DNA of 64,000 nucleotides from an uncultured Alphaproteobacteria bacterium (lineage in GTDB: Bacteria; Pseudomonadota; Alphaproteobacteria; UBA6615), in NCBI GenBank assembly GCA_943787745.1, contig CALSNJ010000005.1:172455-236454 (forward strand). The letters run 5' to 3'. Of the stretch, positions 24,529 through 33,977 are shown piece by piece. Position 1 is the stretch's first letter. The number at the start of each line of letters is the position of its first letter. The notes under the pieces were generated by a model that was given only the letters and a program-made list of their open reading frames with translations, did not search any database and had not been told where the DNA came from. The translations under genes were made by a program, and so were the position numbers.

Positions 24529-24606
24529 ATACGCGGACTTGATCCGCGTATCTCGACATCACCAATTTTGGGGTTTCTGCAAGATGCCCGGATCAAGTCC
24601 GGGCAT
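24529..24606. repeat. Pair of REP-like palindromes downstream of glmS
   Basis: Two palindromes with related cores face each other: ATACGCGGA-cttga-TCCGCGTAT (24529-24551) and ATGCCCGGA-tcaag-TCCGGGCAT (24584-24606). The centres are CTTGA and its complement TCAAG. Such pairs are dispersed repeats widespread in Alphaproteobacteria. They lie between convergent genes. Confidence 0.8.
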
Positions 24607-24661
24607 GACGATTATGGTTGGACCGGGACGACCTTTCCTGATCGCCCCGGGACACGGATCG

Positions 24662-24970
24662 TTAGGCTGCGACCTCGCCAATCAGAATGGCGGGTTCGGT
24701 GTTGGTGAAGTTCGGGATGTCGCTGACGGCGACTCCGATGTTGGACATGGCTGCATCCATGGCCGTCTGATCGGCAAACACGAGTGTCGCGATGAGGTGA
24801 TAACCAGCGGGAACGCCCGGTCCGCCCGCAATGCCCTTGGTGACGAGTGAGCTTTCGATGTGTTCGCCGATGGCACCGCCGACGAGGGGCAAATGGGTGT
24901 TGAAGTAGTAGTCGTAGTCGAAGGTTGTGCCTTCGGCGGCGGGATAGATAACCTGAAGAGAGAGTGACAT
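24662..24970 (-). CDS. EthD family protein
   Basis: The 102-residue protein is a small dimeric alpha/beta-barrel (ferredoxin-like) protein of the EthD family: SLQVIYPAAEGTTFDYDYYFNTHLPLVG at the start holds the F-D-x-x-Y-x-x-x-H-x-P motif, and the centre AGYHLIATLVFADQTAMDAAM is typical. EthD was first tied to ether-oxidation loci, but most members have no known reaction. The ATG at 24970 is chosen over upstream codons because TTTGGAG precedes it. No ether-degradation genes are nearby. Confidence 0.8.
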   Translation of the reverse strand: MSLSLQVIYPAAEGTTFDYDYYFNTHLPLVGGAIGEHIESSLVTKGIAGGPGVPAGYHLIATLVFADQTAMDAAMSNIGVAVSDIPNFTNTEPAILIGEVAA

Positions 24971-25113
24971 TTTGGTGCTCCAAAATATGTGGTCCACAGC
25001 CTCTGAGCGTGCGGCGATTGCGACGCCAGCTTGGCATCAGTCGATGAAAGAGAAATCTGGGTGAGGTAACTCTGTACTTTCTTGTACAGGAATTCGGTCC
25101 CGATAATAGGGCC

Positions 25114-25929
25114 CTATCGGCCCCAGACCACCATCACGAACAGAATAAAAGCCAGGTAGCCGATGAACATGCGGTGGATCAGCACGTCGGGAATCCGGTG
25201 GGAAACTTTGACTCCTCCCGGTGAGCCCACAAGCGCACCAATGGCCAGGCCGCCAAATGCGGGCCAGTAGAGATAGCCCAGAGAGAAGTCCGGCAGGTTG
25301 AGTTCGTTGATGCCGCCATAGACGTACCCGGCTGCGGCCGACAGGCCGAGCAGTCCGGCCAGCGCCGAAGCTGTTGCGGCGACCATGGGCATCGAATAGC
25401 GACGCTTGCGCAGATAGGGCCCGATCACAATGGCCGGCCCGGGACCCAACAGTGACCCAGTGATCCCGGTGAGCACACCATGGAACCAGAGGCCGAAGCC
25501 CCGGACATTTTCGAGGTCACCGCCACCCGCCACGATCTCGTGGCCCTTGTAGAACACGCCCCGCGCGATGGTCAGGACGATGAATCCCATGAAGATGGCC
25601 TTCAGCACGTCGCCGGGCAGATAGTCCCCAAACAGGGACCCGCTGACAGCGCCGATGATGATGTAGGGGACAAAGCGATAGGTCAGCGGCAGCTGAAGGT
25701 CGCCGGCACGGTAACGCAGAACCGCCACATAGGTTGATGTGGTCGCCATCACGGCGAGCGCGGTTCCGACCGAGAGATGCATGACATGCTCATCCACCAC
25801 GCCCTGCATGGGCAGGCCGATGATCAGCGCAGGGGCCATGGTGAAGGCACCGCCGACACCGAACAGGCCAGACACAAACCCGGCCAGTGCGCCGGTGAGA
25901 AAATAGATCAGGATGATTTCGTAGAGCAC
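25114..25929 (-). CDS. TauE/SafE family permease (copy 1)
   Basis: The 271-residue inner-membrane protein has about eight helices and the internal pseudo-repeat of the TauE/SafE (DUF81) family: FVSGLFGVGGAFTMAPALIIGL near the N-terminus and GVLTGITGSLLGPGPAIVIGPYL in the middle. Family members export sulfite, sulfoacetate or related small anions. It is 53 bases downstream of a second family member on the same strand, and the two differ enough to have different substrates or form a pair. The start at 25929 is a GTG. Confidence 0.88.
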   Translation of the reverse strand: MLYEIILIYFLTGALAGFVSGLFGVGGAFTMAPALIIGLPMQGVVDEHVMHLSVGTALAVMATTSTYVAVLRYRAGDLQLPLTYRFVPYIIIGAVSGSLFGDYLPGDVLKAIFMGFIVLTIARGVFYKGHEIVAGGGDLENVRGFGLWFHGVLTGITGSLLGPGPAIVIGPYLRKRRYSMPMVAATASALAGLLGLSAAAGYVYGGINELNLPDFSLGYLYWPAFGGLAIGALVGSPGGVKVSHRIPDVLIHRMFIGYLAFILFVMVVWGR

Positions 25930-25982
25930 GCCGTTCCCCTCAATTGAGGATTAGCTGGTGGTGGTGCCCTTGGCAATCACCC

Positions 25983-26795
25983 TCATAGGCTGTGAGCAAT
26001 CATGACGATCAGCACAAGGCTGAGATATCCGACAAACAGACGAACCTGCAATGTCTCGGAGACCCGGTGTGAAAACCGGATGCCCAGCGGAGACCCGACC
26101 AGCGCACCAAGCGCCAGGCATATGAATCCCGGCAAGTAGAGGTAACCCAACGAATGTGCGGGCAAGCCGACTTCATCGAACCCGCCGACGATGTATCCGC
26201 CCGCCGCCAGCAATCCAACCAGTCCGGCAAGCGCGGCAGAGCTGGCCGAAACCACGGTCATGGCGAAGCCAAGTTTGCGGAGCAGGGGTGCGAGCACAAT
26301 CGCGGGCCCGGGACCGAGCAGGCCACCGGAAATTCCCGACACGACACTCAGGGACCAGAACAGGCCGCCCCCCAGCATTGAAATGTCGTTGCTGGCACCG
26401 TCGGCCTTGCTGGGGCGAACCACGAGGCTACGCACGATCGAGATTGCGATGAACGAGATGAAGAGGATCTTCAAAACGATGCCGGGCAGGATGTCGCCGA
26501 TGGCTGCGCCCACAATCGCGCCGAAGCCGACAAAGGGCGCAATTTTGAGCAAGACCGGGATGCGCAGGTCTCCCGCGCGATAACGCAGCACGCTTGTCAG
26601 GATCGCGGTGACAAGCTGTGTGGCCAGCGAGGTCGCAATGGTCAGGTGCATCAGATGGGTGTCACCCACGCCTTGGATTGTCAGCGTGATGATCAGCGCG
26701 GGTGCCAGCGCAAACGCACCGCCCACTCCGAACAGGCCAGAGACGAAGCCGGAGAACACGCCGGCTGCGAGATAAATGATGATGATGTCGATCAA
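25983..26795 (-). CDS. TauE/SafE family permease (copy 2)
   Basis: The 270-residue protein is a paralogue of the downstream permease, with the same repeat cores (FVSGLFGVGGAFALAPALIITL and SVVSGISGGLLGPGPAIVLAPLL) and near-identical helix spacing. The closest blocks of identity lie at the two core loops and at the C-terminal GALVGSPLGIRFSHRV versus GALVGSPGGVKVSHRI. Tandem duplication is the simplest origin. The gene is divergent from glutathione reductase with 248 bases between, so it has its own promoter. The anion it exports is not predictable. Confidence 0.88.
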   Translation of the reverse strand: MIDIIIIYLAAGVFSGFVSGLFGVGGAFALAPALIITLTIQGVGDTHLMHLTIATSLATQLVTAILTSVLRYRAGDLRIPVLLKIAPFVGFGAIVGAAIGDILPGIVLKILFISFIAISIVRSLVVRPSKADGASNDISMLGGGLFWSLSVVSGISGGLLGPGPAIVLAPLLRKLGFAMTVVSASSAALAGLVGLLAAGGYIVGGFDEVGLPAHSLGYLYLPGFICLALGALVGSPLGIRFSHRVSETLQVRLFVGYLSLVLIVMIAHSL

Positions 26796-27043
26796 ACGGC
26801 CCGTCTCCCCATACCGCTGCAGAATGCCGTTTATGACGGTGCGCCGACAAGCGTGCGAGGCGCGGGGCGGGACCGCTTGATGCGAGGGTCAGCGGCCGGT
26901 GTTCCCTGTGAATCGTGACGCGTTCTGCAAGGTCATATTCCGTTCCCGACATTTGCTTTTCCAGGCACGCACGCTAAGTAACTCCCTAGCAGATATGACG
27001 GAGCGCGCTGTTCCGGAATGACCATAGTTGAAAGAGGTGCCCC

Positions 27044-28420
27044 GTGGCTGAATATGATTATGACCTGTTTGTCATTGGAGCTGGCTCCGGTGGTGTGCGC
27101 GCCGCGCGGTTTTCCGCAAATGCCGGGGCACGCGTTGCCGTCGCTGAAGACAGCGCCATGGGCGGGACATGCGTGAATGTCGGCTGTATTCCCAAGAAGT
27201 TGTTCGTTTACGCCTCGCACTTCCATGAGGATTTTGCGGATTCCGCTGCCTATGGCTGGACGGTCAAACCGGATTCCTTCAACTGGCGCACGCTGGTCGA
27301 AAACAAGAACAAGGAAATCACGCGCCTGAACGGAATCTATGAGCGTTTGCTCGAAGGCTCCGGGGTCACGATCGTCAATGGTCGCGCCACAGTCGTTGAT
27401 GCCCACACTGTTGAAGTTGCGGGCAAGGATTACACGGCCGAGAATATCCTCGTGGCCGCAGGCAGCTGGCCGAACGACCTGCGTTACGAAGGCGGTGAAC
27501 ATGTCATCACCTCCAACGAAGCTTTCTTTCTCGATGAATTGCCCAAAAGCGTCATTATCGAGGGTGGCGGTTATATCGCGGTGGAGTTCGCCGGGATTTT
27601 CAACGGTCTTGGTGTCGACACGACCCTGTCCTATCGCGGCCCGCTGATCATGCGCGGCTTTGACGAAGACATTCGCGTGCATCTCCAGGGCGAGATGGAA
27701 AAGAAGGGCATCAAGATCAAGCTCAACGCGTCCTTCGACAAGGTCGAGAAAACCGACAACGGTCTGACGGTGCATTTCTCTGATGGCACGTCGCAGGAAA
27801 CCGACACCGTGATGTCGGCCATTGGGCGGCGTCCCAAGGTTGATGGGCTTGGCCTCGAAGAGGCCGGCGTCGAACTCAAGGACAACGGCGCGGTTGTCGT
27901 CGATGACTATTTCCGCACGACGGTGCCCTCGATCTTCGCAATTGGCGACATCATCGATCGCTATCAGCTGACCCCGGTGGCGCTTGCCGAAGGTATGGCG
28001 GTATCGAAGACCTTGTATCGAGATACGCCCAGCACAGTGGATTATGAGTACATTCCAACGGCTGTCTTCAGTCAGCCGCCCATTGGTACGGTTGGCCTGA
28101 TGGAGCATGAGGCGCGGGAGAAATACGGCGATGTGTCGATTTTCAAGAGCACCTTCCGGACCCTCAAGAACACGCTGACCGGCAGCGACGAACAGACCTT
28201 CATGAAAATGATCGTCGACAAGGCGAGCGACAAGGTCGTGGGCATCCATATGGTCGGCACTGATGCTGGCGAAATGACCCAGGGTTTTGCGGTCGCGTTG
28301 AAGGCTGGTGCCACCAAGGCGGTGTTTGATTCCACCGTTGGCATCCATCCGACATCGGCGGAAGAGTTTGTCACCATGCGTGAGCCGGTGCCTGAAGAGA
28401 CGGCGAAGGCAGCGGAATAG
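27044..28420 (+). CDS. gor: Glutathione-disulfide reductase
   Basis: The 458-residue flavoenzyme reduces glutathione disulfide with NADPH. Seen: FAD-binding VIGAGSGGVRAARF at residues 10-23, redox-active GGTCVNVGCIPKK (Cys43 and Cys48), the NADPH-binding IEGGGYIAVEFAG, ALGDI-type FAIGDI, and the C-terminal HPTSAEE with the catalytic His-Glu pair. The length is that of bacterial Gor. The start is a GTG at 27044 preceded by GAGG. It probably supplies reduced glutathione for glutaredoxins such as the one at 44970. Confidence 0.93.
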   Translation: MAEYDYDLFVIGAGSGGVRAARFSANAGARVAVAEDSAMGGTCVNVGCIPKKLFVYASHFHEDFADSAAYGWTVKPDSFNWRTLVENKNKEITRLNGIYERLLEGSGVTIVNGRATVVDAHTVEVAGKDYTAENILVAAGSWPNDLRYEGGEHVITSNEAFFLDELPKSVIIEGGGYIAVEFAGIFNGLGVDTTLSYRGPLIMRGFDEDIRVHLQGEMEKKGIKIKLNASFDKVEKTDNGLTVHFSDGTSQETDTVMSAIGRRPKVDGLGLEEAGVELKDNGAVVVDDYFRTTVPSIFAIGDIIDRYQLTPVALAEGMAVSKTLYRDTPSTVDYEYIPTAVFSQPPIGTVGLMEHEAREKYGDVSIFKSTFRTLKNTLTGSDEQTFMKMIVDKASDKVVGIHMVGTDAGEMTQGFAVALKAGATKAVFDSTVGIHPTSAEEFVTMREPVPEETAKAAE

Positions 28421-28437
28421 GGCAGGCTCACCCACGC

Positions 28438-28551
28438 CTCATCCTGAGGAGCCGCCGGAGGCGGCGTCTCGAAGGATGCTGAGGTGACCGCTGTTGCAGA
28501 ATTTTCCAAGCATCCTTCGAGACGGGCCAGTCGGCCCTCCTCAGGATGAGG
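28438..28551. repeat. Long imperfect inverted repeat (REP-type) downstream of gor
   Basis: Left arm CTCATCCTGAGGAG...CGTCTCGAAGGATGCT (to 28480) and right arm AGCATCCTTCGAGACG...CTCCTCAGGATGAG (28509-28551) are inverted; each arm also contains its own small palindrome (CCGCCGGAGGCGG, GGCCAGTCGGCC). This ATCCTTCGAGACG...CTCAGGATGAG element is a familiar dispersed repeat of alphaproteobacterial genomes. It fills most of the gap between gor and the DAHP synthase gene. Confidence 0.85.
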
Positions 28552-28716
28552 TATGTGGAAAGGCCGAACCGGTTTGCTAGCGCCTTGAATTTGTGCGATT
28601 TTCGCTGGCAATCGCGACTTTTCGTGCTTATAGGCATGGCCCATCGCATGCGCGAACCCTGGTAAAACAAATATATGGACGGATTTTGCGGCCTCGACCC
28701 GGATCCGATTGAAACA

Positions 28717-30108
28717 ATGTCGAAGAACTGGAAGCCCGACAGCTGGCGGAACCGCGATATCCTGCAGGTGCCCGAATATGGCAATGCAGCCGCGCTCGCC
28801 GAAGTGGAAGCCACCCTTGGGAAACAGCCGCCACTGGTGTTTGCAGGCGAGGCGCGGGCCCTGCGTGCACAGCTCGGGCGTGTGGCCGAAGGTGAAGCAT
28901 TTCTGCTGCAGGGCGGGGATTGCGCCGAGAGCTTTGCCGAATTCCACGCGGACAACATCCGCGACACCTTCAAGGTGTTGCTGCAGATGGCGATTGTGCT
29001 GACCTATGGCGCAGCCTGCCCTGTGGTCAAAGTTGGTCGTATGGCGGGTCAGTTTGCCAAGCCGCGTTCGACTCCCATGGAGGAGATCGATGGCGTGTCG
29101 CTGCCGAGTTACCGTGGCGACATCATCAACGACATGGCCTTTGAGCCCGCAGCGCGTGAGCCGAACCCGGAACGGATGCTGCATGCCTATCATCAGGCAG
29201 CTTCAACCCTGAACCTGCTGCGTGCTTTCGCACAGGGCGGCTTTGCCGATCTGCATCAGGTACATCGCTGGAACCTCGACTTCGTGAAGTCGAGCCCCCA
29301 GGGCACCAAATTCGCGGAGCTGGCCAGCCGGATTGAGGAGACTCTCGGTTTCATGGCGGCGTGTGGCCTGACCAGCGAAAACGTGCCCCAGATGCGGGAA
29401 ACCGACTTCTACACCAGTCATGAGGCCTTGCTTCTGGTCTACGAGCAGGCGCTGACCCGTCAGGACAGCCTGACCGGCAAGTGGTACGATACCTCGGCCC
29501 ATATGCTGTGGATCGGCGACCGGACCCGTCAGCCCGATGGGGCCCATGTCGAATATCTCAGTGGCGTTGAAAACCCTCTGGGCATCAAGTGCGGGCCTTC
29601 GCTCGACACCGATGATCTGATGCGTTTGCTTGATGTCCTGAACCCGGAGAACGAAGCGGGTCGGATCACTCTGATCTGTCGTATGGGGGCTGAGAAAGCT
29701 GCCGAAGGTCTGCCGCCGCTCGTGCGCGCTGTTTCGGATGCCGGCCGTAAGGTCGTCTGGTCCTGTGACCCGATGCATGGCAACACGATCAAGGCATCCA
29801 CCGGCTACAAGACCCGCGGGTTTGATTCGATCCTGTCAGAGGTTGATACCTTCTTCGCGGTTCACCGCGCTGAGGGTACACATGCTGGCGGCGTGCATTT
29901 CGAGATGACGGGACAGGACGTAACCGAGTGTATCGGTGGCGCCCAGGAGATCACCGAGGAAGCACTCGCCGATCGCTATCACACCCATTGTGACCCGCGG
30001 TTGAATGCCAGCCAGTCCATTGAGCTCGCCTTCCAGATCGCCGAGCGTCTCAAGCGCCAGCGCGAAGAAACAGCAGCGGACCAGGTCCGGGCCGCGTCTG
30101 TCGGTTGA
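28717..30108 (+). CDS. 3-deoxy-7-phosphoheptulonate synthase, class II
   Basis: The 463-residue enzyme condenses phosphoenolpyruvate and erythrose-4-phosphate in the first step of the shikimate pathway. It is of the class II (plant-like, AroAII) type: [20 protein letters not shown] (metal Cys), [16 protein letters not shown], the RM...[14 protein letters not shown] segment, [10 protein letters not shown], and [23 protein letters not shown] use ATG at 28717 because relatives begin with the equivalent of [11 protein letters not shown]; an in-frame ATG at 28675 would add 14 unusual residues. Class II enzymes are the norm in Alphaproteobacteria. Feedback sites cannot be read here. Confidence 0.95.
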   Translation: MSKNWKPDSWRNRDILQVPEYGNAAALAEVEATLGKQPPLVFAGEARALRAQLGRVAEGEAFLLQGGDCAESFAEFHADNIRDTFKVLLQMAIVLTYGAACPVVKVGRMAGQFAKPRSTPMEEIDGVSLPSYRGDIINDMAFEPAAREPNPERMLHAYHQAASTLNLLRAFAQGGFADLHQVHRWNLDFVKSSPQGTKFAELASRIEETLGFMAACGLTSENVPQMRETDFYTSHEALLLVYEQALTRQDSLTGKWYDTSAHMLWIGDRTRQPDGAHVEYLSGVENPLGIKCGPSLDTDDLMRLLDVLNPENEAGRITLICRMGAEKAAEGLPPLVRAVSDAGRKVVWSCDPMHGNTIKASTGYKTRGFDSILSEVDTFFAVHRAEGTHAGGVHFEMTGQDVTECIGGAQEITEEALADRYHTHCDPRLNASQSIELAFQIAERLKRQREETAADQVRAASVG

Positions 30109-30184
30109 TCGGTCTGCGTTGTTTGCGCTTTCCCGGCGGTAAAACACAGGTCAGACTGCGATCATCAGGGATCGGGAGATCAGG

Positions 30185-31372
30185 ATGAGCACGACGGAAT
30201 CACAGGGTTCGAAAACCGGGACCGAAACTGTTGCGGAGCGGGTGCGTGCGGAATTGCGTCCGCGCGTGGACGAGATCACCGCTTATACCGACACTTATTT
30301 CAACAAGACGCGCGATATCGTTGGTAAGTTTGGCGATACGCAGGTCACCTATGCTGTGTTCATGCGGCGGCCTGTTATTTCTGCTGCCCGTCTGGCCCTC
30401 GACTGGCTGGAGGATGTGGCTGAGGCGCGTGGGACGAAGTTCAAGATCGATCTTCGCTTTGATGAAGGTCGCTGGGTCGGGGCGGGCGAGCCCCTGATGT
30501 ATATTTCCGGCTCGTTCCACGAACTGGTCGACCTTGAGACGCTGTTCCTGCAGAAACTCGGCGCGGCCTGCGTGGCGGCCTATAACGCGGCAGCCATGTG
30601 CGTCGACCTGCCCAATGTGGCTTTTATGGCTTTCGATGCGCGCCACTGCGCTGGCCCGGATATGGCTGAGTTGATGGCCTATGCGGCATCTGTCGGCTCG
30701 GCTCGTGCAGGGCGCAAGGTCGGAGCCATTGGTTTTGTCGGCAATGCCACAGATGCAACCGCACATTACTTCGGCCAGCCGCGTGGCCTGGGCACCATGC
30801 CCCATGCCCTGATCGGCTATGCCGGTTCGACAGTGCGTGCGGCCGAGATGTTCCATGAAACCCATCCCGATGAAGCTCTGACGGTGCTGGTCGATTACTT
30901 CGGGCGTGAGGTGAGTGATTCTCTTGAAGTCTGCCGCCGGTTCCCCGAAATGGTCGAGGCCGGACAGATGTCCCTGCGTCTCGACACGCCGGGTGGTCGC
31001 TATATCGAGAACCTTGATCCGACCCAAAGCTATGCTGTGCTTGAACGTCATGCGCCCGATGCCATTCGTGGCTACCGCACCGAAGCCGAACTGCGTCATC
31101 TGATCGGCGGCGGTGTCTCGGCGGCTGCGCTCTGGCATTTGCGCGAGCGGCTCGACGAAGGCGGCTTCGAGAAGGCCCGTATTGTGGCCTCGTCCGGCTT
31201 TGGTCCCGAGAAGTGCAAGGTCATGGCCGCCGCCGATGTACCCATCGATGCCATCGGCACCGGGTCCTTCCTGCCTGGCGACTGGCAGCAGACCTATGCG
31301 ACCTCTGACATCGTCGAATATGGCGGCACCAAGCGCGTCAAGGTCGGACGTGAGTTTCTGTTGCGGAAATAG
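30185..31372 (+). CDS. Nicotinate phosphoribosyltransferase family protein
   Basis: The 395-residue protein aligns in pattern with nicotinate phosphoribosyltransferases, which make nicotinate mononucleotide from nicotinate and PRPP: DTYFNKTRDIV early, EPLMYISGSFHELVDLET, FDARHCAG (the catalytic His region), GFVGNATDATAHYFG, and the phosphate-binding RIVASSGFGPEKCKVM and IGTGSFLPGDW near the C-terminus. It may use nicotinate or a related base. The next gene in the same direction is the glutamine-dependent NAD synthetase, 75 bases away, which supports a place in NAD salvage. RBS GGGAGATCAGG precedes the ATG. Confidence 0.85.
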   Translation: MSTTESQGSKTGTETVAERVRAELRPRVDEITAYTDTYFNKTRDIVGKFGDTQVTYAVFMRRPVISAARLALDWLEDVAEARGTKFKIDLRFDEGRWVGAGEPLMYISGSFHELVDLETLFLQKLGAACVAAYNAAAMCVDLPNVAFMAFDARHCAGPDMAELMAYAASVGSARAGRKVGAIGFVGNATDATAHYFGQPRGLGTMPHALIGYAGSTVRAAEMFHETHPDEALTVLVDYFGREVSDSLEVCRRFPEMVEAGQMSLRLDTPGGRYIENLDPTQSYAVLERHAPDAIRGYRTEAELRHLIGGGVSAAALWHLRERLDEGGFEKARIVASSGFGPEKCKVMAAADVPIDAIGTGSFLPGDWQQTYATSDIVEYGGTKRVKVGREFLLRK

Positions 31373-31447
31373 GCCCATCCGCCGCGTTGACACCCTGTTC
31401 ACCGCTGCATACCGTCCGCCCAATCCCAACCCGAACCGTTCCGTTTC

Positions 31448-33112
31448 ATGACCGATTCTTTCAAAATTTCGCTCGCGCAGTTGAACCCCGTTGTCGGTGA
31501 TATCGAGGGCAATCTCGTCAAGATCCGTACCGCGCGTGCTGAAGCTGCGGCTCAGGGCGCCCAGCTGGTGGTCGGAACCGAACTGTGCGTCACGGGATAT
31601 CCGCCCGAAGACCTGATCCTCAAGAATGCGTTCGTGCACGCCGCGATGGCCGCGGTCGAGGAACTGGCTGCAGACACCAAAGATGGCGGACCGGGCCTGA
31701 TCATTGGAACGCCCTGGCTTGACGACGAAGGCCGGCGGTTCAACGCAGCCGCCGTGCTCGATGATGGCAAGGTCCAGACACTTCGGTTTAAGTGGGATCT
31801 GCCGAATTACGGCGTCTTTGACGAGAAACGCGTTTTCAATGCCGGTGAATTGCCGGGGCCGGTGAACTTCCGGGGTGTGCGCCTCGGTGTGGGGGTTTGT
31901 GAAGACATGTGGACCCCGGATGTCTGTGAAACTCTGATGGAATCCGGGGCCGAAATCCTCGTGGTCATCAATGGCAGTCCCTATGAGCGCGACAAGGTCG
32001 ATGTCCGCATGAACCACGCGGTTGCGCGGGTGACCGAAAACGAATTGCCGCTGATCTATGTGAACCAGGTGGGCGGGCAGGACGAGCTTGTCTTTGATGG
32101 CGGATCGTTTGTCCTGAATGCGGATCGGCACATGGCCGCGGCTTCCAGGCAGTTTGTCGAAGACCTGACCATGACCGAATGGGCACGTGGTGACGACGGC
32201 TGGTCCTGCGTGACCGGTGAGGTCAATGAGTGGATCGAGGGCAAGGAGCGCATCTATCAGGCAATGGTGCTTGGCTTGCGTGACTATGTGAACAAGAACG
32301 GGTTTCCCGGTGTGGTGCTGGGGCTTTCCGGCGGCATCGATTCCGGGATCACGGCTGTGGTGGCCGTCGATGCGCTGGGCGCCGACCGTGTCCATTGCGT
32401 GATGATGCCGTCTCCCTACACAAGCGATGACAGTCTGGAAGATGCGCGCGCGCTCATCGAGCTGGTTGGTGCGCGTTACGACACAGTTGGTATAGGCCCT
32501 GCCATGTCGGCCTTTGATGAAATGCTGACCGAAGCCTTCGACGAACCTGCCGAAGGCATTACGGCGGAAAACATCCAGAGCCGGTCGCGCGGATTGCTGC
32601 TGATGGCGCTCAGCAACAAGACCGGCGCGATGCTGGTCACAACCGGCAACAAGTCGGAAATGTCGGTGGGATACGCCACCATCTATGGCGACATGGCCGG
32701 CGGCTATTCGGTCATCAAGGATGTCTACAAGACCGATGTCTTCGCGCTGTGCCACTGGCGCAATGAGAACCACCCGACAGGTGTGCACGGCCCGGCAGGT
32801 GAGGTCATCCCGCTGCGGATGATCACCAAGCCGCCTTCGGCCGAGCTGCGCCCGGACCAGAAGGATGAAGATTCACTCCCGCCTTACGAAATTCTCGATG
32901 CGATCCTCCACGGCCTGATTGAGGAAGACCTTGGCGGGCGGGAACTTGAGGACAAGGGTTTTGATCCGGCCACGGTGCAGCGGATCTGGCGTTTGCTGGA
33001 GCTTTCGGAATACAAGCGCCGACAGGCCCCGCCGGGGGTCAAGCTGACCAGCCGTTCCTTTGGTCGTGACCGGCGCTATCCGATCACCAACGCATTCCGG
33101 GGTAAGGCCTGA
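31448..33112 (+). CDS. nadE: Glutamine-dependent NAD+ synthetase
   Basis: The 554-residue two-domain enzyme amidates nicotinate adenine dinucleotide to NAD. The N-terminal nitrilase-like glutaminase has the Glu-Lys-Cys triad in TELCVTGYPPEDL, KWDLPNYGVFDEKR and GVGVCEDMW. The C-terminal ATP-pyrophosphatase domain has the P-loop GLSGGIDSGI at about residue 294 and the TTGNKSEMSVGYATIYGDMAG motif. Length and domain order match bacterial glutamine-dependent NadE. With the upstream nicotinate phosphoribosyltransferase it forms an NAD biosynthesis pair. Confidence 0.96.
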   Translation: MTDSFKISLAQLNPVVGDIEGNLVKIRTARAEAAAQGAQLVVGTELCVTGYPPEDLILKNAFVHAAMAAVEELAADTKDGGPGLIIGTPWLDDEGRRFNAAAVLDDGKVQTLRFKWDLPNYGVFDEKRVFNAGELPGPVNFRGVRLGVGVCEDMWTPDVCETLMESGAEILVVINGSPYERDKVDVRMNHAVARVTENELPLIYVNQVGGQDELVFDGGSFVLNADRHMAAASRQFVEDLTMTEWARGDDGWSCVTGEVNEWIEGKERIYQAMVLGLRDYVNKNGFPGVVLGLSGGIDSGITAVVAVDALGADRVHCVMMPSPYTSDDSLEDARALIELVGARYDTVGIGPAMSAFDEMLTEAFDEPAEGITAENIQSRSRGLLLMALSNKTGAMLVTTGNKSEMSVGYATIYGDMAGGYSVIKDVYKTDVFALCHWRNENHPTGVHGPAGEVIPLRMITKPPSAELRPDQKDEDSLPPYEILDAILHGLIEEDLGGRELEDKGFDPATVQRIWRLLELSEYKRRQAPPGVKLTSRSFGRDRRYPITNAFRGKA

Positions 33113-33130
33113 CGATAACCAACGCGGTTG

Positions 33131-33349
33131 TCAGCGGCGGCCACCACCGCTCCCGTGGACACTGACGGGGGAGCCTTGTTTCCAGGCGCTTGAGGATTTG
33201 CAACGGGCACAGACACGCTCGCCGGCCCATGTGCTGGGGAATTTCTCACTGCACCGAAGACAGGTGCGTTCCTGTGAGACTTCTTCCGTGTCCGGCCATT
33301 CCTGTTCGTCTTTCTGAACAGGGTTTGGGCTGGGAGGCGCGTCAATCAT
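33131..33349 (-). CDS. Small zinc-ribbon-like protein
   Basis: The 72-residue protein carries two C-x2-C pairs, TCLRCSEKFPSTWAGERVCARC, about 16 residues apart, a layout that would bind one zinc ion. The flanks are polar and probably disordered. Similar short proteins with a CLRC...WAGERxCxRCK core are common in Alphaproteobacteria, but I know no function. AAGGA is seven bases before the ATG at 33349. It is convergent with nadE, whose stop is 18 bases away. Confidence 0.7.
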   Translation of the reverse strand: MIDAPPSPNPVQKDEQEWPDTEEVSQERTCLRCSEKFPSTWAGERVCARCKSSSAWKQGSPVSVHGSGGGRR

Positions 33350-33499
33350 ATCTGGTCCTTGAAGACGATTTCAGGCGATCGCAGCAATATGGTGTCGCTG
33401 CGCGTCAGTCCTGTGTCGCGGATACTCCGCGTCGGGCGTGTCGGTTCAATCGGATGCGGAAACAGGAGGGGACAGGGTCCCCTCCTGACCGGATGGGTC

Positions 33500-33640
33500 T
33501 TATGATTTTTGTGCGGGTTCCGCCTTGGCGGGTACGGCGTCGGTCTCTGTGGCGGGCTTGGCCGCTGCTTCTGCAGTTTTGTCGGCGGGTTTTTGGTTCG
33601 CGGGACCGTTTTGCGTGGTCGAAAAGCTCTTAAAGGACAT
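33500..33640 (-). CDS. Small Ala/Pro/Lys-rich hypothetical protein (46 residues)
   Basis: The frame starts MSFKSFSTTQNGPANQKPAD and continues with Ala, Pro, Lys and Glu only to the stop. GGAAGG is suitably placed before the ATG at 33640. Composition suggests an unstructured polypeptide. Short proteins beginning MSFKSFST-like are recurrent in Alphaproteobacteria, which together with the ribosome site makes this real rather than chance. No function is known. A perfect palindrome lies 20 bases upstream. Confidence 0.6.
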   Translation of the reverse strand: MSFKSFSTTQNGPANQKPADKTAEAAAKPATETDAVPAKAEPAQKS

Positions 33641-33660
33641 TTGAGGCGCCTTCCTGTTGT

Positions 33661-33678
33661 GCATCAAATATTTGATGC
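33661..33678. promoter_or_regulatory. Perfect 18-bp palindrome upstream of the 46-residue gene
   Basis: GCATCAAATATTTGATGC is a perfect palindrome located 21 bases upstream of the start at 33640. It may be an operator. It marks the border of the AT-rich gap. Confidence 0.45.
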
Positions 33679-33948
33679 TAAATGTAATATGGTGAATATT
33701 ATGGATTATTCAAGTTTTTAAATAAAAAATATAAATATAAGAATTGTAAAATAAACGAATATGACCATAAATTATAAATAAAAAATATGTCTTATTTAAT
33801 TAAATGATTAAAATGGTGAAAATTTTGGTGTATTAGTGCTTTTGTGTTCGATATGGGGTGGCTGGGGCGCCTCGTTTGTCGATTGATGAATGCTTTGGGC
33901 TGAAGTGACAAAGGGCATGTCGCACTCCTGTGCCGCCAAACCCTTGAA
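33679..33948. other. AT-rich intergenic stretch without a gene
   Basis: About 160 bases (33679-33840) are 80% or more A and T, rich in ATAAATATAA-like words, inside a GC-rich genome. I see no RNA gene, no credible reading frame and no terminator. Beyond 33840 the composition returns to normal; nothing recognisable appears until the cysS promoter. An upstream promoter element, a nucleoid-protein binding site or foreign DNA would all fit. Confidence 0.6.
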
Positions 33949-33977
33949 TTGCCTTGTTTTCCCATCGGCGCTATACA
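33949..33977 (+). promoter_or_regulatory. Candidate sigma-70 promoter of cysS
   Basis: TTGCCT (33949-33954) and TATACA (33972-33977) are separated by 17 bases and lie about 125 bases before the cysS start. Confidence 0.5.

Noticed and set aside
26933-28435. A 500-codon minus-strand frame opposite glutathione reductase
   Set aside because: It lies entirely antisense to gor, shows no motif, and its codons mirror the third-position bias of gor.
24529-28551. The inverted repeats near 24.5 and 28.5 kb as a CRISPR array or attachment sites
   Set aside because: They are isolated palindromes without regular spacers and have the look of REP elements. No cas gene is present in the window.
30200-32788. 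An 862-codon open frame on the minus strand across the nicotinate phosphoribosyltransferase and nadE genes
   Set aside because: It is antisense to two genes with intact family motifs, its sequence is rich in His, Arg and Gln without domains, and such shadows are common at this GC content.
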